Source: Lachnospiraceae bacterium (lineage in GTDB: Bacteria > Bacillota > Clostridia > Lachnospirales > Lachnospiraceae). Taken from it: a stretch of DNA of 43,392 bases. Shown one piece after another: positions 26,314 through 34,329 of the stretch. The stretch covers positions 1 to 43,392 of the forward strand of contig JAEEQL010000009.1 in assembly GCA_016285265.1 (NCBI GenBank), written 5' to 3'. The translations under genes were made by a program, and so were the position numbers. The first letter of the stretch is position 1. Each line of letters opens with the position of its first letter. The notes under the pieces were generated by a model. That model was not told the DNA's origin. It ran no database searches and saw only the letters and a list, made by a program, of their open reading frames with translations.

Positions 26314-27547
26314 GACCCCTTACCAGTTCCCCGAAGACAAGTCCGCGTTCTTCGAAATTCTTAAAATATCCGTATGAAGCGGCCGCAGGCGAAAGCACGC
26401 AGCCTTTTCCCTCATCGGTGATCTCATATGCTCTGTTTACGGCCGCCTTTAGATCCGGTTCGAAACAGACATTGGGAAGATTCTTCCCAAGTTCCTTCAC
26501 GATCCTTTCGCCCGTTGCATACATGCAGATGAATCTGTATTCCTCATGCTCCTTCATGTAATCCTCGAGCACGGAATATGATATGCCCCTGTCCATTCCG
26601 CCGACCAGAATTACCTGTGCGTCAGGAATGCTCTCGGCCGCACTTATGGCAGCTTCGGGAATTGTCGAAATGGAATCGTCGTACCAGTCTATCCCGCCGA
26701 ACCTTCCGATCTTCTTCATCCTGTGAGGAAGAGCTTCAAAATTCTTAAGGCTGTTTATGACCGCTTCTTCCGAAAGTCCGAATTCGTCGCAGCATATCCT
26801 CTTTACGAAGTAGGCGTTTATCCTGTTATGGTCACCGAAAAGAGAAAGCTCGATATCTTCAAGATCTCCCGCTTCCGGATTGACTCTTATCTGAGAGGAG
26901 GCTGATACAAGCTCCGGAACATTCTCTCCGATGTACGCCCTGTCACCCTCCGCCTGCCTTGTGACGATGTGACTCTTTGCTTCAAAATACGCATCCATGG
27001 TCCCGTAATAATCCAGATGCTCTTCGTAGAGATCAAGGAATACGGAAATATGAGGTGCGGTCTTCGCATCCTTAAGCTGATGGCAGGAAAGCTCCAGTAC
27101 CACTATCGAATCACCCGCGGCATCATCATAATAATCGAGACAGGGAAGACCTATATTACCCGCAAGGATGACCTTCTTTCCCGAAAGTTCTCCGAGTACG
27201 TGGGCAAGCATGGAAACGGTTGTGGACTTTCCCTTTGTGCCTGTAACACCTATGGTCTTCATACGGTATTCGTGCAGGAATATCTCGGTCTGGGAAGTGA
27301 TCCTGGCACTTATCCCGTCGCATGCCTTTGAGTCCGCGCCCTTCGGAGGCCAGACGATCCCCGGGCTCTTTATGATGATGTCGGCATCATCTCCCGCTCC
27401 TGCGAGCATCTCTTCGGGTTTTCCTTCAAATATCGTAACGGACTTCGGAGTGGTGTGTCCGGACAGCCACTTTTCCGTGGATTTTCCTTCTCTTCCGTAG
27501 CCCCAGATCATTATTTTTTTACCGTTAAAAAGTTCGGGTACAGCCAT
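26291..27547 (-). CDS. murD: UDP-MurNAc-L-alanine glutamate ligase (MurD, possibly MurD2 type)
   Basis: The 418-aa Mur ligase adds glutamate to UDP-MurNAc-L-Ala. The ATP site is GVTGTKGKSTTVSML (residues 100-114). LAGNIGLPCLDY, ELSCHQL and DSISTIPEAAISA fit MurD. The N-terminal UDP-binding motif reads IMIWGYGREGKSTEKW rather than the GxGxSG common in canonical MurD; this GREG form recalls MurD2, which uses L-Glu and works with the epimerase MurL. A MurL candidate lies 3 kb away. The start was set at ATG 27547, with GGGAG upstream; an in-frame ATG at 27598 has none. Confidence 0.9.
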   Translation of the reverse strand: MAVPELFNGKKIMIWGYGREGKSTEKWLSGHTTPKSVTIFEGKPEEMLAGAGDDADIIIKSPGIVWPPKGADSKACDGISARITSQTEIFLHEYRMKTIGVTGTKGKSTTVSMLAHVLGELSGKKVILAGNIGLPCLDYYDDAAGDSIVVLELSCHQLKDAKTAPHISVFLDLYEEHLDYYGTMDAYFEAKSHIVTRQAEGDRAYIGENVPELVSASSQIRVNPEAGDLEDIELSLFGDHNRINAYFVKRICCDEFGLSEEAVINSLKNFEALPHRMKKIGRFGGIDWYDDSISTIPEAAISAAESIPDAQVILVGGMDRGISYSVLEDYMKEHEEYRFICMYATGERIVKELGKNLPNVCFEPDLKAAVNRAYEITDEGKGCVLSPAAASYGYFKNFEERGLVFGELVRGHGSAQSV

Positions 27548-27643
27548 AATTCTCCCAAGCAGGGCAAAAATGCCCATAATCTTATGTATTATACCCAAAA
27601 ATCCCCCTTTTTACAACAAAACGGACCATAAACCCTGCAAACA

Positions 27644-27678
27644 AAAAGAGTCAGGAGAAGTTATCTCCTGACTCTTTT
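27644..27678 (-). terminator. terminator after DUF3048 lipoprotein gene
   Basis: AAAAGAGTCAGGAGA and TCTCCTGACTCTTTT form a long stem, and the minus strand continues TTTTTG. The A-run on the other side could also make it work in the plus direction. Confidence 0.85.
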
Positions 27679-27690
27679 GATGATGATAGT

Positions 27691-28902
27691 TTAGTTGAGG
27701 GTTACAGATCCCCATCCATCCTTGGGAACAAGGCAGATATAGGTCTTTCCGGGATTGATCTCGATCTCGTCACCGTTCTCGTCATAGTATCTGGTGATGT
27801 CATAGTCGAGCTTCTCGTTGGTCACGGGCTTATCCCAGGTGATCTTGATAGCCTGGCCGTTAGTGATGTAATAGCCCTGCTTATCGGTTGCCTGGTCATA
27901 ATAGAAGTAAAGCAGATATCCGTGATCATCAAATACGTAGAAGTCGGTGCACTGGAGAATGACATTCTCGAATGTGACTACCTGATCGTCCTCTGCATCC
28001 TTCTGAAGCTCACCGTAGAGATAATAATCATAGGTTCCGGTGGACTCATTGTATCTGAGCTGTGTCTGGGTGTGCTTGAAGGTAGGCATCTGGATATGGG
28101 TTGCGGATGTTGCGTTTGAGTAACCCATATCGGTAAGGGTCATGTCGGTTCCGTAAGGTCTGAAGATGAAGTGGTTATCACGAACAGGCGCATAGGAATT
28201 GTAATTGGGAGAAATGCCGGCCTGATCGATCCTGTCGATAAGTCCGTCATAATTCTGTGCTCCGCCGCTCATGTTGATACCCTGGGTATCCTCAGCAGTA
28301 ACGTACTCCTTGTACTCCCAGCTCTTTCCGTTATCGAAACGGCAGAAACCGCTTGAAAGGTGATCGCAGTAAGGCTTTGCGATGAAGTCGGTGATGTAAA
28401 CGGGACCGCCGTCGTGTACAAGGATTGCATTGTACTCACCTGCAAGAGGGATGTTGGTGGGACGTGTGGAACGTATGCTTCCCATCTGCTTAATGTTCCT
28501 CCAGTCCTTACGTACGCACATAAGTCTGGTTACGCGGTCGTTTGCGGTTGAGTTCATAAGCTCGTAAACGATGTCACATTCACCTATCTCATAATGAGGA
28601 AGAGCTGTCTTCTCATTATCTACCATGACTGCGATGGGACGCTGGTCCTTGAGTTCCTTCTTTACGGGAAGTCCGGTAAGCTCCGAAAGGTAGCAGTCGG
28701 CAGGAACCTCAAAGCTCTCACCGGTTTCACCCACGGGATCGGTAGTGGTCTGGCCGGGATTGTCATCTACGGAAACAATGGGCTGAGACTCAAATCCGCC
28801 TCCCTCTGAGGTCTGCTGGCCCTCCGTAGTTCCGCCGCAGGCAGCCAATGATATTGCCATGGCTGCAACAAGAGCCAGGCTGATCAGTTTGTTCTTTTTC
28901 AT
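27691..28902 (-). CDS. DUF3048 domain lipoprotein (YerB-like)
   Basis: The 403-aa protein has a lipoprotein signal, MKKNKLISLALVAAMAIS then LAACGG, so Cys-21 or nearby is lipidated. A Thr/Glu/Gly linker follows, then DUF3048 with RPIAVMVDNEKTALPHYEIG, RLMCVRKDW and GSIRSTRPTN. The C-terminal part matches the second DUF3048 domain (QAIKITWDKP). By family it sits on the outer face of the membrane; function is unknown, and YerB of B. subtilis is a homologue. It is monocistronic between murD and the divergent L,D-transpeptidase gene. Confidence 0.88.
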   Translation of the reverse strand: MKKNKLISLALVAAMAISLAACGGTTEGQQTSEGGGFESQPIVSVDDNPGQTTTDPVGETGESFEVPADCYLSELTGLPVKKELKDQRPIAVMVDNEKTALPHYEIGECDIVYELMNSTANDRVTRLMCVRKDWRNIKQMGSIRSTRPTNIPLAGEYNAILVHDGGPVYITDFIAKPYCDHLSSGFCRFDNGKSWEYKEYVTAEDTQGINMSGGAQNYDGLIDRIDQAGISPNYNSYAPVRDNHFIFRPYGTDMTLTDMGYSNATSATHIQMPTFKHTQTQLRYNESTGTYDYYLYGELQKDAEDDQVVTFENVILQCTDFYVFDDHGYLLYFYYDQATDKQGYYITNGQAIKITWDKPVTNEKLDYDITRYYDENGDEIEINPGKTYICLVPKDGWGSVTLN

Positions 28903-28946
28903 AAAAAAATATCCTCCATAGGTATGTCATCTTACATACATTACAC

Positions 28947-28975
28947 ATTATAGTATTCAAGTGTGGTGTTTACAA
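28947..28975 (-). promoter_or_regulatory. promoter of DUF3048 lipoprotein gene
   Basis: On the minus strand TTGTAA (28970-28975) and a perfect TATAAT (28947-28952) are 17 bp apart. The remaining 28976-29113 stretch is AT-rich and presumably holds the promoter of the divergent L,D-transpeptidase gene, but no clear hexamers are seen. Confidence 0.7.
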
Positions 28976-29113
28976 GGTCATCATACAATATATAGTGAAT
29001 CTTAAGTAAATCTTAAAGTTTGGAATGCCCATATTTATTGAGTTTTTAGCCGATTAATGGTAAATTTAACCCTACCGAAGACAAAACAGATAAAAGAATT
29101 TAAGGAAAGATTT

Positions 29114-30115
29114 ATGAGAAATTTTAAAAAGGTACTTGTAACACTGGTAATCGCCGTATTTGCCGTAATGATCCCCAAAACTCAGGCTAAAGCTGCGAAT
29201 GCGGCACTTCCCGCTTCCACTCCCGTCTGGTTCGATGCGGAATATTACGCTACGGTTTATCCCGATGTATATAATGCATTTGCTCCAAACATTCAGGCCA
29301 TGGGCGGCCTCGACAACGCGATGTGGTTCCATTATAAGAACCTCGGCGTAAACGAAGGAAGAAAGCCCGCTGCCGACCCTAACTGGTTCGATGCCGCATA
29401 CTATGCCGCTACCTATCCCGATGTTGTTGCAGTATACGGTAACGATGCGGACAAGCTGTTTGCCCATTACATCACTCTCGGAAGAAGTGAGCTCAGACGT
29501 CCCAATGCTTCCTATGTTCACACGATGGACAGAAACGGTGTTCCGAACGGTCTTGCTCCCTCGGCACCCGCACCTTCCGTACCCGCACCCACAACGGCTT
29601 CAGGCAATACACCTTCAGCGCAGGCTCCCGCTCCCGTACAGGTTTCGGGCGGAATCCCTGCGATCGAGTGCAATATATACGTTCCCACCGGTGTGGCATT
29701 TAACGGTTCACCCTACTACATAATGGTCGACCGCACCTACAATGTATGTAACGTGCTTACCGTAGGCACGGACGGAACATATTCACAGCTCATCAGGAGC
29801 ATGGCATGCTCGACGGGAAGAGCCGGACACGGTACCCCCGCGGGAACCTTCAGGATCTATGAGCACACCGCAGGCGGCGGCTGGGTATACATGGCTGACG
29901 GAACCTGGGCTGTATGGGGAATGAGATTCAGAACCGGCGGATATATGTTCCACTCCGTATGCTTCGCAAAGAAGGGCGATCTTCTTCCCATCCCCGAAGA
30001 AGTTGCCGCACTCGGAAGCAAGGCTTCTCTCGGATGTGTAAGACTTTCCGTTGAAGATGCAATGTGGCTTTACAACACCGTACCCGACGGAACTCTTGTA
30101 ACAATAGCGGGATGA
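29114..30115 (+). CDS. L,D-transpeptidase (YkuD) with two FDxxYY repeats
   Basis: The 333-aa exported protein probably cross-links peptidoglycan by 3-3 bonds or attaches proteins to it. A signal peptide (about residues 1-30) is followed by two repeats, WFDAEYYATVYPDVYNAF and WFDAAYYAATYPDVVAVYG, each ending in HYxxLGxxExR. A Pro/Ala-rich linker (about 145-180) leads to a YkuD domain (about 190-333) with the catalytic signature: FHSVCF and SLGCVRLS, carrying the active His and Cys. The start was set at ATG 29114 (AAGGA upstream) so the signal peptide is N-terminal. The repeats match those in the protein at 17.7 kb. Confidence 0.9.
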   Translation: MRNFKKVLVTLVIAVFAVMIPKTQAKAANAALPASTPVWFDAEYYATVYPDVYNAFAPNIQAMGGLDNAMWFHYKNLGVNEGRKPAADPNWFDAAYYAATYPDVVAVYGNDADKLFAHYITLGRSELRRPNASYVHTMDRNGVPNGLAPSAPAPSVPAPTTASGNTPSAQAPAPVQVSGGIPAIECNIYVPTGVAFNGSPYYIMVDRTYNVCNVLTVGTDGTYSQLIRSMACSTGRAGHGTPAGTFRIYEHTAGGGWVYMADGTWAVWGMRFRTGGYMFHSVCFAKKGDLLPIPEEVAALGSKASLGCVRLSVEDAMWLYNTVPDGTLVTIAG

Positions 30116-30163
30116 CAATCCCGTTCTACACGGTGTCTCCATAATTGAGACTCCGTATAATAT

Positions 30164-30206
30164 AAAGTCCCGGACAGATCATGACTGTCCGGGACACTTT
30201 TATTTA
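30164..30206 (+). terminator. terminator after L,D-transpeptidase gene
   Basis: GTCCCGGACAG, a 7-nt loop and CTGTCCGGGAC are followed by ACTTTTATTT. Confidence 0.88.
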
Positions 30207-30270
30207 TCGATATTTCTGTGCCTGTCGGGAGCCTATTGATATCTACCCACCACACAGTTCCGTTAATGCC

Positions 30271-31626
30271 TTACAGCTCCGCGAGTGCTTCCTTAAGTCT
30301 GGGAACGAACACTTCGGGTACGCAGTTCTCATCGCACCACTCCTTCATCAGCCCGGAAAGAGGCTGTGTACGGAGCTTAGCGATCTCTTTTTCATATCTG
30401 TCCGTAAGAAGGCTCTTCTTGCCGCTCTCGATATAAGCCTGAAGGCATGCGGCAACCTCGCTTCTTGTTCCGACACATTCGAAAGGCTTGTTCTCGTCAA
30501 GTCCTACAAGCTCCCTGAAATCTTTATCGAGCGATTCTTTGTCTAAAAGCTTTTCTCCGAATATCTGCACAAGCTCATCTTCGTCAATGAAGGGACTCAT
30601 GATGATATATACGAAGAGGCACTTGGGACATGAACAGCACCATATGCCCTTCTTGCTTCCCCTGTTGCAGGATCTGAACACTCTGTAGTAATCCCTGCCC
30701 TTTGCGGCGAATATCGCTGCGATCTGTGCTTCGGTGAAAGGTCTTAAGAGTGAGAAGTAATGAATGTCCGAATCGGTTATTCCCTCGATATATTCATCGA
30801 AATCCTCTTCGAATTCAAAACTCTTTGAGTACTGGTGATTTACCTTGGTTCCGGGCACAGTGCTCTCGTTTGCGCTGGTCTCATTCGACAGTGCAATGTA
30901 TTTGAATCCGCACAGATATGCTGTGATGACGGCAGAGAAAGCAAATACGGCGGAGATGGGAATATGACCGTTCATATATCCCTCTTCATTCAGTCTGATT
31001 ATCTCCGCATCGAGAGTTCTCTTTGCGGTATAAACGCCCTTTTTATGACTGCACTTTTCAATGACATTGGTCGCGGTCGCATTTTCATTGACAACGTAAG
31101 TCGTAATATCTTCACCCTTAAGCAGCTCAAGGCTCACGACTGAATCCTTGCCGCCTCCGACGGGAACAAGACATCCCGAATAAGTCTTATCATCATGAAG
31201 GACCGCCGGCTCGTCATCGGTAGTGGTCGCACATTCGAATCTGACAAGTCTGTCCTTTGATACGGTAATTCCGTTCCTGTAAAGAAATTCACCGAGTCCG
31301 TTGTAATACAGTTTCTTCCACCAGTCCATCTGGGAAGCGGAAAGAGAACCGCACTTGATCACAACCTTCTCGGGACATACTGCCTTGTAATAGCTTATGG
31401 TCTCGACAAGTCCGAGATTGAACACGAGTGCTCTTAAGATTGGATCGTTCAGATCGATATCTCTTTCACTAAGAGGAAATCTCCACTCGGGCATGAAGTC
31501 CCTGAGACCCGGAATGGAAAACCTGAATCTTACGAACAGATTTCCGTCCTCCGTCCTCATCTCATACTTTCTGTATTCAAATGTATCGTAAAGCTTTCTG
31601 AGATCGTCAAACTGTTTCTGTGACAT
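30271..31626 (-). CDS. MurL-like UDP-MurNAc-L-Ala-L-Glu epimerase candidate
   Basis: The 451-aa protein has a PP-loop-like ATP site, VPVGGGKDSVVSLELL (about residue 150-165), a central conserved stretch with ALSNETSANESTVPGT and NHQYSKSFEFE, and CCSCPKCLFVYIIMSPF, a Cys cluster. These features recall MurL of Xanthomonas and Actinobacteria, which epimerises the terminal L-Glu of UDP-MurNAc-L-Ala-L-Glu using ATP. The call is by recall of the family pattern, not by alignment. A MurD2-like ligase at 26.3-27.5 kb and an L,D-transpeptidase next door fit a peptidoglycan role. The start is ATG 31626; an in-frame TTG at 31641 is less likely. It follows the solute-binding gene by 33 bp. Confidence 0.7.
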   Translation of the reverse strand: MSQKQFDDLRKLYDTFEYRKYEMRTEDGNLFVRFRFSIPGLRDFMPEWRFPLSERDIDLNDPILRALVFNLGLVETISYYKAVCPEKVVIKCGSLSASQMDWWKKLYYNGLGEFLYRNGITVSKDRLVRFECATTTDDEPAVLHDDKTYSGCLVPVGGGKDSVVSLELLKGEDITTYVVNENATATNVIEKCSHKKGVYTAKRTLDAEIIRLNEEGYMNGHIPISAVFAFSAVITAYLCGFKYIALSNETSANESTVPGTKVNHQYSKSFEFEEDFDEYIEGITDSDIHYFSLLRPFTEAQIAAIFAAKGRDYYRVFRSCNRGSKKGIWCCSCPKCLFVYIIMSPFIDEDELVQIFGEKLLDKESLDKDFRELVGLDENKPFECVGTRSEVAACLQAYIESGKKSLLTDRYEKEIAKLRTQPLSGLMKEWCDENCVPEVFVPRLKEALAEL

Positions 31627-31628
31627 TT
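31602..31628. repeat. 27-bp direct repeat, copy A (start of MurL-like gene)
   Basis: This covers the start codon and first eight codons of the MurL-like gene and is identical to 33852-33878. The flanking bases differ on both sides. Confidence 0.9.
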
Positions 31629-31659
31629 TTATGCCTTTCAAATAAGATATATTACATAC

Positions 31660-33669
31660 CTATCTTATATCAATTGTCAGTGCTTCTGCAAATTCCTGTC
31701 CGTCCATTGATGAATCATACACCATCGACAGATAATCGTAATAGGTAATAAAATCATAATACCCCATTGCAGTGTCTCCATAAAGCACAAACATTTTGGC
31801 ATCTGTGCACATTTCGATCGAATCTCTTAAAAGACGGTAACCGGACTCATCTTCGTCGTATATTCTCCAGGAAGGAAGGCCGTTGCCTTCCAGATAGCCG
31901 TGGAAGCTTATTCTCTTGGCAAGTTCGAAGCCATACTGCGCCGCCAGTTCACGGCGTGCCGACGACTCCGCAACCGCAATCACTTCGGAAGGTCCTCCGA
32001 TAAACGATCCGTTTCCCGCATATCTTGAATCGATGACAGGCATCTCACCGACCTCGATATTATAAAAGCTGAACTCAATGCAGTTCCAGGTTCCGTTAAT
32101 GTAGAAGGCAAAATCACCGTTCATAAAAGCGGTCTTGACATCTTCATTTGACATATTTATGCCGTCGGGATCGAAATAATCGGATATCATGCCCTGAAGC
32201 ATATCCACCGAATCGGCGATACCCGGATTATTCCATGTTGCCCTTCCGAGGAAAATCTCATTCAGCGGATCGGAGCCTATGGTCTTCAGGAAGATCGTTT
32301 CAAGATATTCGCTGACGCACCAGACTTCATTTCCGGCACATGAAAAAGCATAGATTCCTTTTTTCTTAAGAGCTTCACAGCATTCGATAAGATCGTTGTA
32401 TGTGGACGGGATCTCGTCATAACCGACTTCGGCCAGAACATCCATGTTCGCATAGAGCACTACCGCATTATAGTTTATAGGAATCCCGTAATGCTTTCCG
32501 GCATATGTCGAAGTGGAAAGCATTCCTTCCGGAAGATCGTTGCAATAGTCAGGATAATAATCATCCAGACAGTAGACCCTTCCCGCATCGACAAAATCCT
32601 GCAAAAATGCTCCGGACCACGTAACGAAGATATCGGGTAATTCGTCAGCCGCAACAGCAGCCTTGATCCTGGTCTTATATGCCTCTCTTTCATAAGCTTC
32701 CCAATCCAGAGTTATACCGGGATATTCTTCGGCCATTTCCGCTATGGCAGCTTCATAAGCATGTCTTTCCACATCACCTTCGGTTATGGGAAACCACATC
32801 GTAAGATGAACACTTTCGGAGGTGACAAGACCGGGATGATCTTCTCCGTCCGGAGTTATAACTGCGGAAGAATCGCCGGGATCAAAAAGCGAAGCCAGAA
32901 GTGCAAGATCCTCTCTGTCTTCAAGTTCTCCGTCATATTCCATATATTCATTTATACCATCATTGGAAGTGAGGACAAACCCGTTAAGGGATACATAGCA
33001 GATTCCGTAATCCGCGTCATAATGTGCAACGAAATTATAGCCTTTTGCGGGGGAGCCGAGGCCTTTATATGTTTCGTCGATCGTTGTGACCTTGCCCTTT
33101 TTCACGACAAGATCGTCCCTGCCGGTAAGCACACCGTCCGCGATATCCGCAAGTACAGCTTCTCTTATCATTTCGGCGGTCTCGACATCACTGCGACGAT
33201 TATCATCTTCAATTGATCCTAATTTCCTGGAAAAGTATTTATCCCCTGTAGCCTCGACAGCTTCCTCCAGAACAGCCATAAGGGCGTCCGTATCATCAGT
33301 CTTCTCATAAACTTTGACCAGCCCCTTGTAAGCATCTGCCGAATCCGGTGCGATCTCCAGCGCCTCCCTGAAAGCGGCTTCAGCCAAGTCGTATTCCTTT
33401 TCGGAGATATACTGTTCGCCCTGTGTCAGAAGCCTTTCCGTTCTCGCACCGGCCGAGAAATATTTAAGCGCAAAAACCGCACCGCCGGCGCAGGCAGCAA
33501 GAAGCAGCAGTATGACTCCGATGAGAACAAATTTCTTAACGGGTTTCTTTTGCTTTTGATCACCCGAAGCAGCCGGGTTATTATCGGTCATGCTTCCCTG
33601 CTTTGCTCCGCAAGCGGGACAGAACAGCTGACCGTCATCAATCTTTGAACCACAATTGTTACAAAACAT
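31660..33669 (-). CDS. zinc-ribbon, TM, TPR and solute-binding protein fusion
   Basis: The 669-aa protein begins with a zinc ribbon (MFCNNCGSKI and LFCPACGAKQ, residues 1-24), then one TM helix (about 46-70), a TPR-like pair (about 75-150), an unassigned segment (about 155-245) and a family 1 extracellular solute-binding domain (about 265-669), with ELPDIFVTW, YGIPINYNAVVLYANMDVL and NGDFAFYINGTWN. The topology would put the zinc ribbon inside and the binding domain outside. No ABC permease or ATPase genes are adjacent, so it may sense rather than import its ligand, probably a sugar. The start has AGGAG upstream. It is bracketed by the 27-bp repeat. Confidence 0.85.
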   Translation of the reverse strand: MFCNNCGSKIDDGQLFCPACGAKQGSMTDNNPAASGDQKQKKPVKKFVLIGVILLLLAACAGGAVFALKYFSAGARTERLLTQGEQYISEKEYDLAEAAFREALEIAPDSADAYKGLVKVYEKTDDTDALMAVLEEAVEATGDKYFSRKLGSIEDDNRRSDVETAEMIREAVLADIADGVLTGRDDLVVKKGKVTTIDETYKGLGSPAKGYNFVAHYDADYGICYVSLNGFVLTSNDGINEYMEYDGELEDREDLALLASLFDPGDSSAVITPDGEDHPGLVTSESVHLTMWFPITEGDVERHAYEAAIAEMAEEYPGITLDWEAYEREAYKTRIKAAVAADELPDIFVTWSGAFLQDFVDAGRVYCLDDYYPDYCNDLPEGMLSTSTYAGKHYGIPINYNAVVLYANMDVLAEVGYDEIPSTYNDLIECCEALKKKGIYAFSCAGNEVWCVSEYLETIFLKTIGSDPLNEIFLGRATWNNPGIADSVDMLQGMISDYFDPDGINMSNEDVKTAFMNGDFAFYINGTWNCIEFSFYNIEVGEMPVIDSRYAGNGSFIGGPSEVIAVAESSARRELAAQYGFELAKRISFHGYLEGNGLPSWRIYDEDESGYRLLRDSIEMCTDAKMFVLYGDTAMGYYDFITYYDYLSMVYDSSMDGQEFAEALTIDIR

Positions 33670-33729
33670 ATCTGTCTCCTGTTTTCATGATAATTATTTT
33701 GAATCCTATCCTGAAAAAATCACTTTTTG

Positions 33730-33738
33730 ATTATATCA
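33730..33738 (-). promoter_or_regulatory. extended -10 candidate for the solute-binding fusion gene
   Basis: On the minus strand TGA precedes TATAAT (33730-33735), about 60 bp upstream of the gene. The palindrome ACAGGGCCTGT lies just upstream of it and may be an operator. No good -35 is seen. Confidence 0.4.
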
Positions 33739-33781
33739 TGAACAGGCCCTGTCCGTTATATCACGCAAGTTGATACCGTTA

Positions 33782-33817
33782 TAAAAAATGATAGCGGGTT
33801 CAACCGCCCCGCTATCT
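33782..33817 (-). terminator. terminator after truncated PucR gene
   Basis: On the minus strand GATAGCGGG and CCCGCTATC form a stem followed by ATTTTTTAT. It lies inside the non-native tail of the truncated frame. Confidence 0.85.
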
Positions 33818-33851
33818 TTATCATATATTCAACTGTCAGTTGCCGTCCCTT

Positions 33852-33878
33852 GATCGTCAAACTGTTTCTGTGACATTT
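33852..33878. repeat. 27-bp direct repeat, copy B (inside truncated PucR frame)
   Basis: This is identical to 31602-31628. Read on the minus strand it contains an ATG followed by the first codons of the MurL-like protein (SQKQFDD), but the frame is not continued. Confidence 0.9.
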
Positions 33879-34329
33879 ATACAGATAGTCTCCCGTTCTC
33901 TTGTTCAATATATTCGTTTCAAGTATCAGATTACCGATGCTCTGCGATATATCGACAAACGATGCCCCCTTCCATCTTATGTAGAATAAAGGCAGTGACA
34001 GATCATCAGCTTTTTTGATGATCTTCTTCGGAATCTTCTCCTTTTCGTCCACCACAGATATACCGAGTCCGGATATTCCAAGGTCATTAAGTTCATCCAT
34101 GCTCTTATAAACTTCCTTGAAATCAAATCTGACATTATCAACAACGATCAGAGCAAAATTACCCTGATTCATATGTTCGTCATACGGTCTTGTCTGAACA
34201 AGATATACCCAGGATACGATGCGGCTCAGTCCTTTTTCTCCCGCGATGAGCTCCATTCCGTCCAGGTTCAGATTGTTAACGTCCTTACATGTTACCATTC
34301 TCTTTCTCCGTATTACTCCAAATTTCCGT

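Larger units (their letters stand above)
33756..34298 (-). pseudogene. truncated PucR-domain regulator
   Basis: The 180-codon frame starts like the PucR N-terminal ligand-binding domain: VTCKDVNNLNLDGMELIAG and RIVSWVYLVQ, and it continues with VDNVRFDFKEVYKSMDELND and LPLFYIRW, to about residue 130. Full PucR regulators have a further 300 or more residues with a C-terminal helix-turn-helix. Here the match ends near SQSIGNLILETNILNKRTGDYL and the last 45 or so codons run through the 27-bp copy of the MurL-like gene start and a terminator, so they are not native. The missing part is deleted, not frameshifted, because only about 200 bp separate it from the next gene. It could still make a stand-alone ligand domain. 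Confidence 0.75.

Noticed and set aside
31660-33669. Solute-binding gene as part of an ABC sugar importer operon
   Set aside because: No permease or ATP-binding genes are adjacent, and the N-terminal zinc ribbon and TPR do not fit a simple lipoprotein.
33756-34298. Short PucR as a sequencing frameshift
   Set aside because: There is no room for the missing 300 or more residues before the next gene, and the tail contains a foreign 27-bp copy and a terminator; a deletion explains it better.
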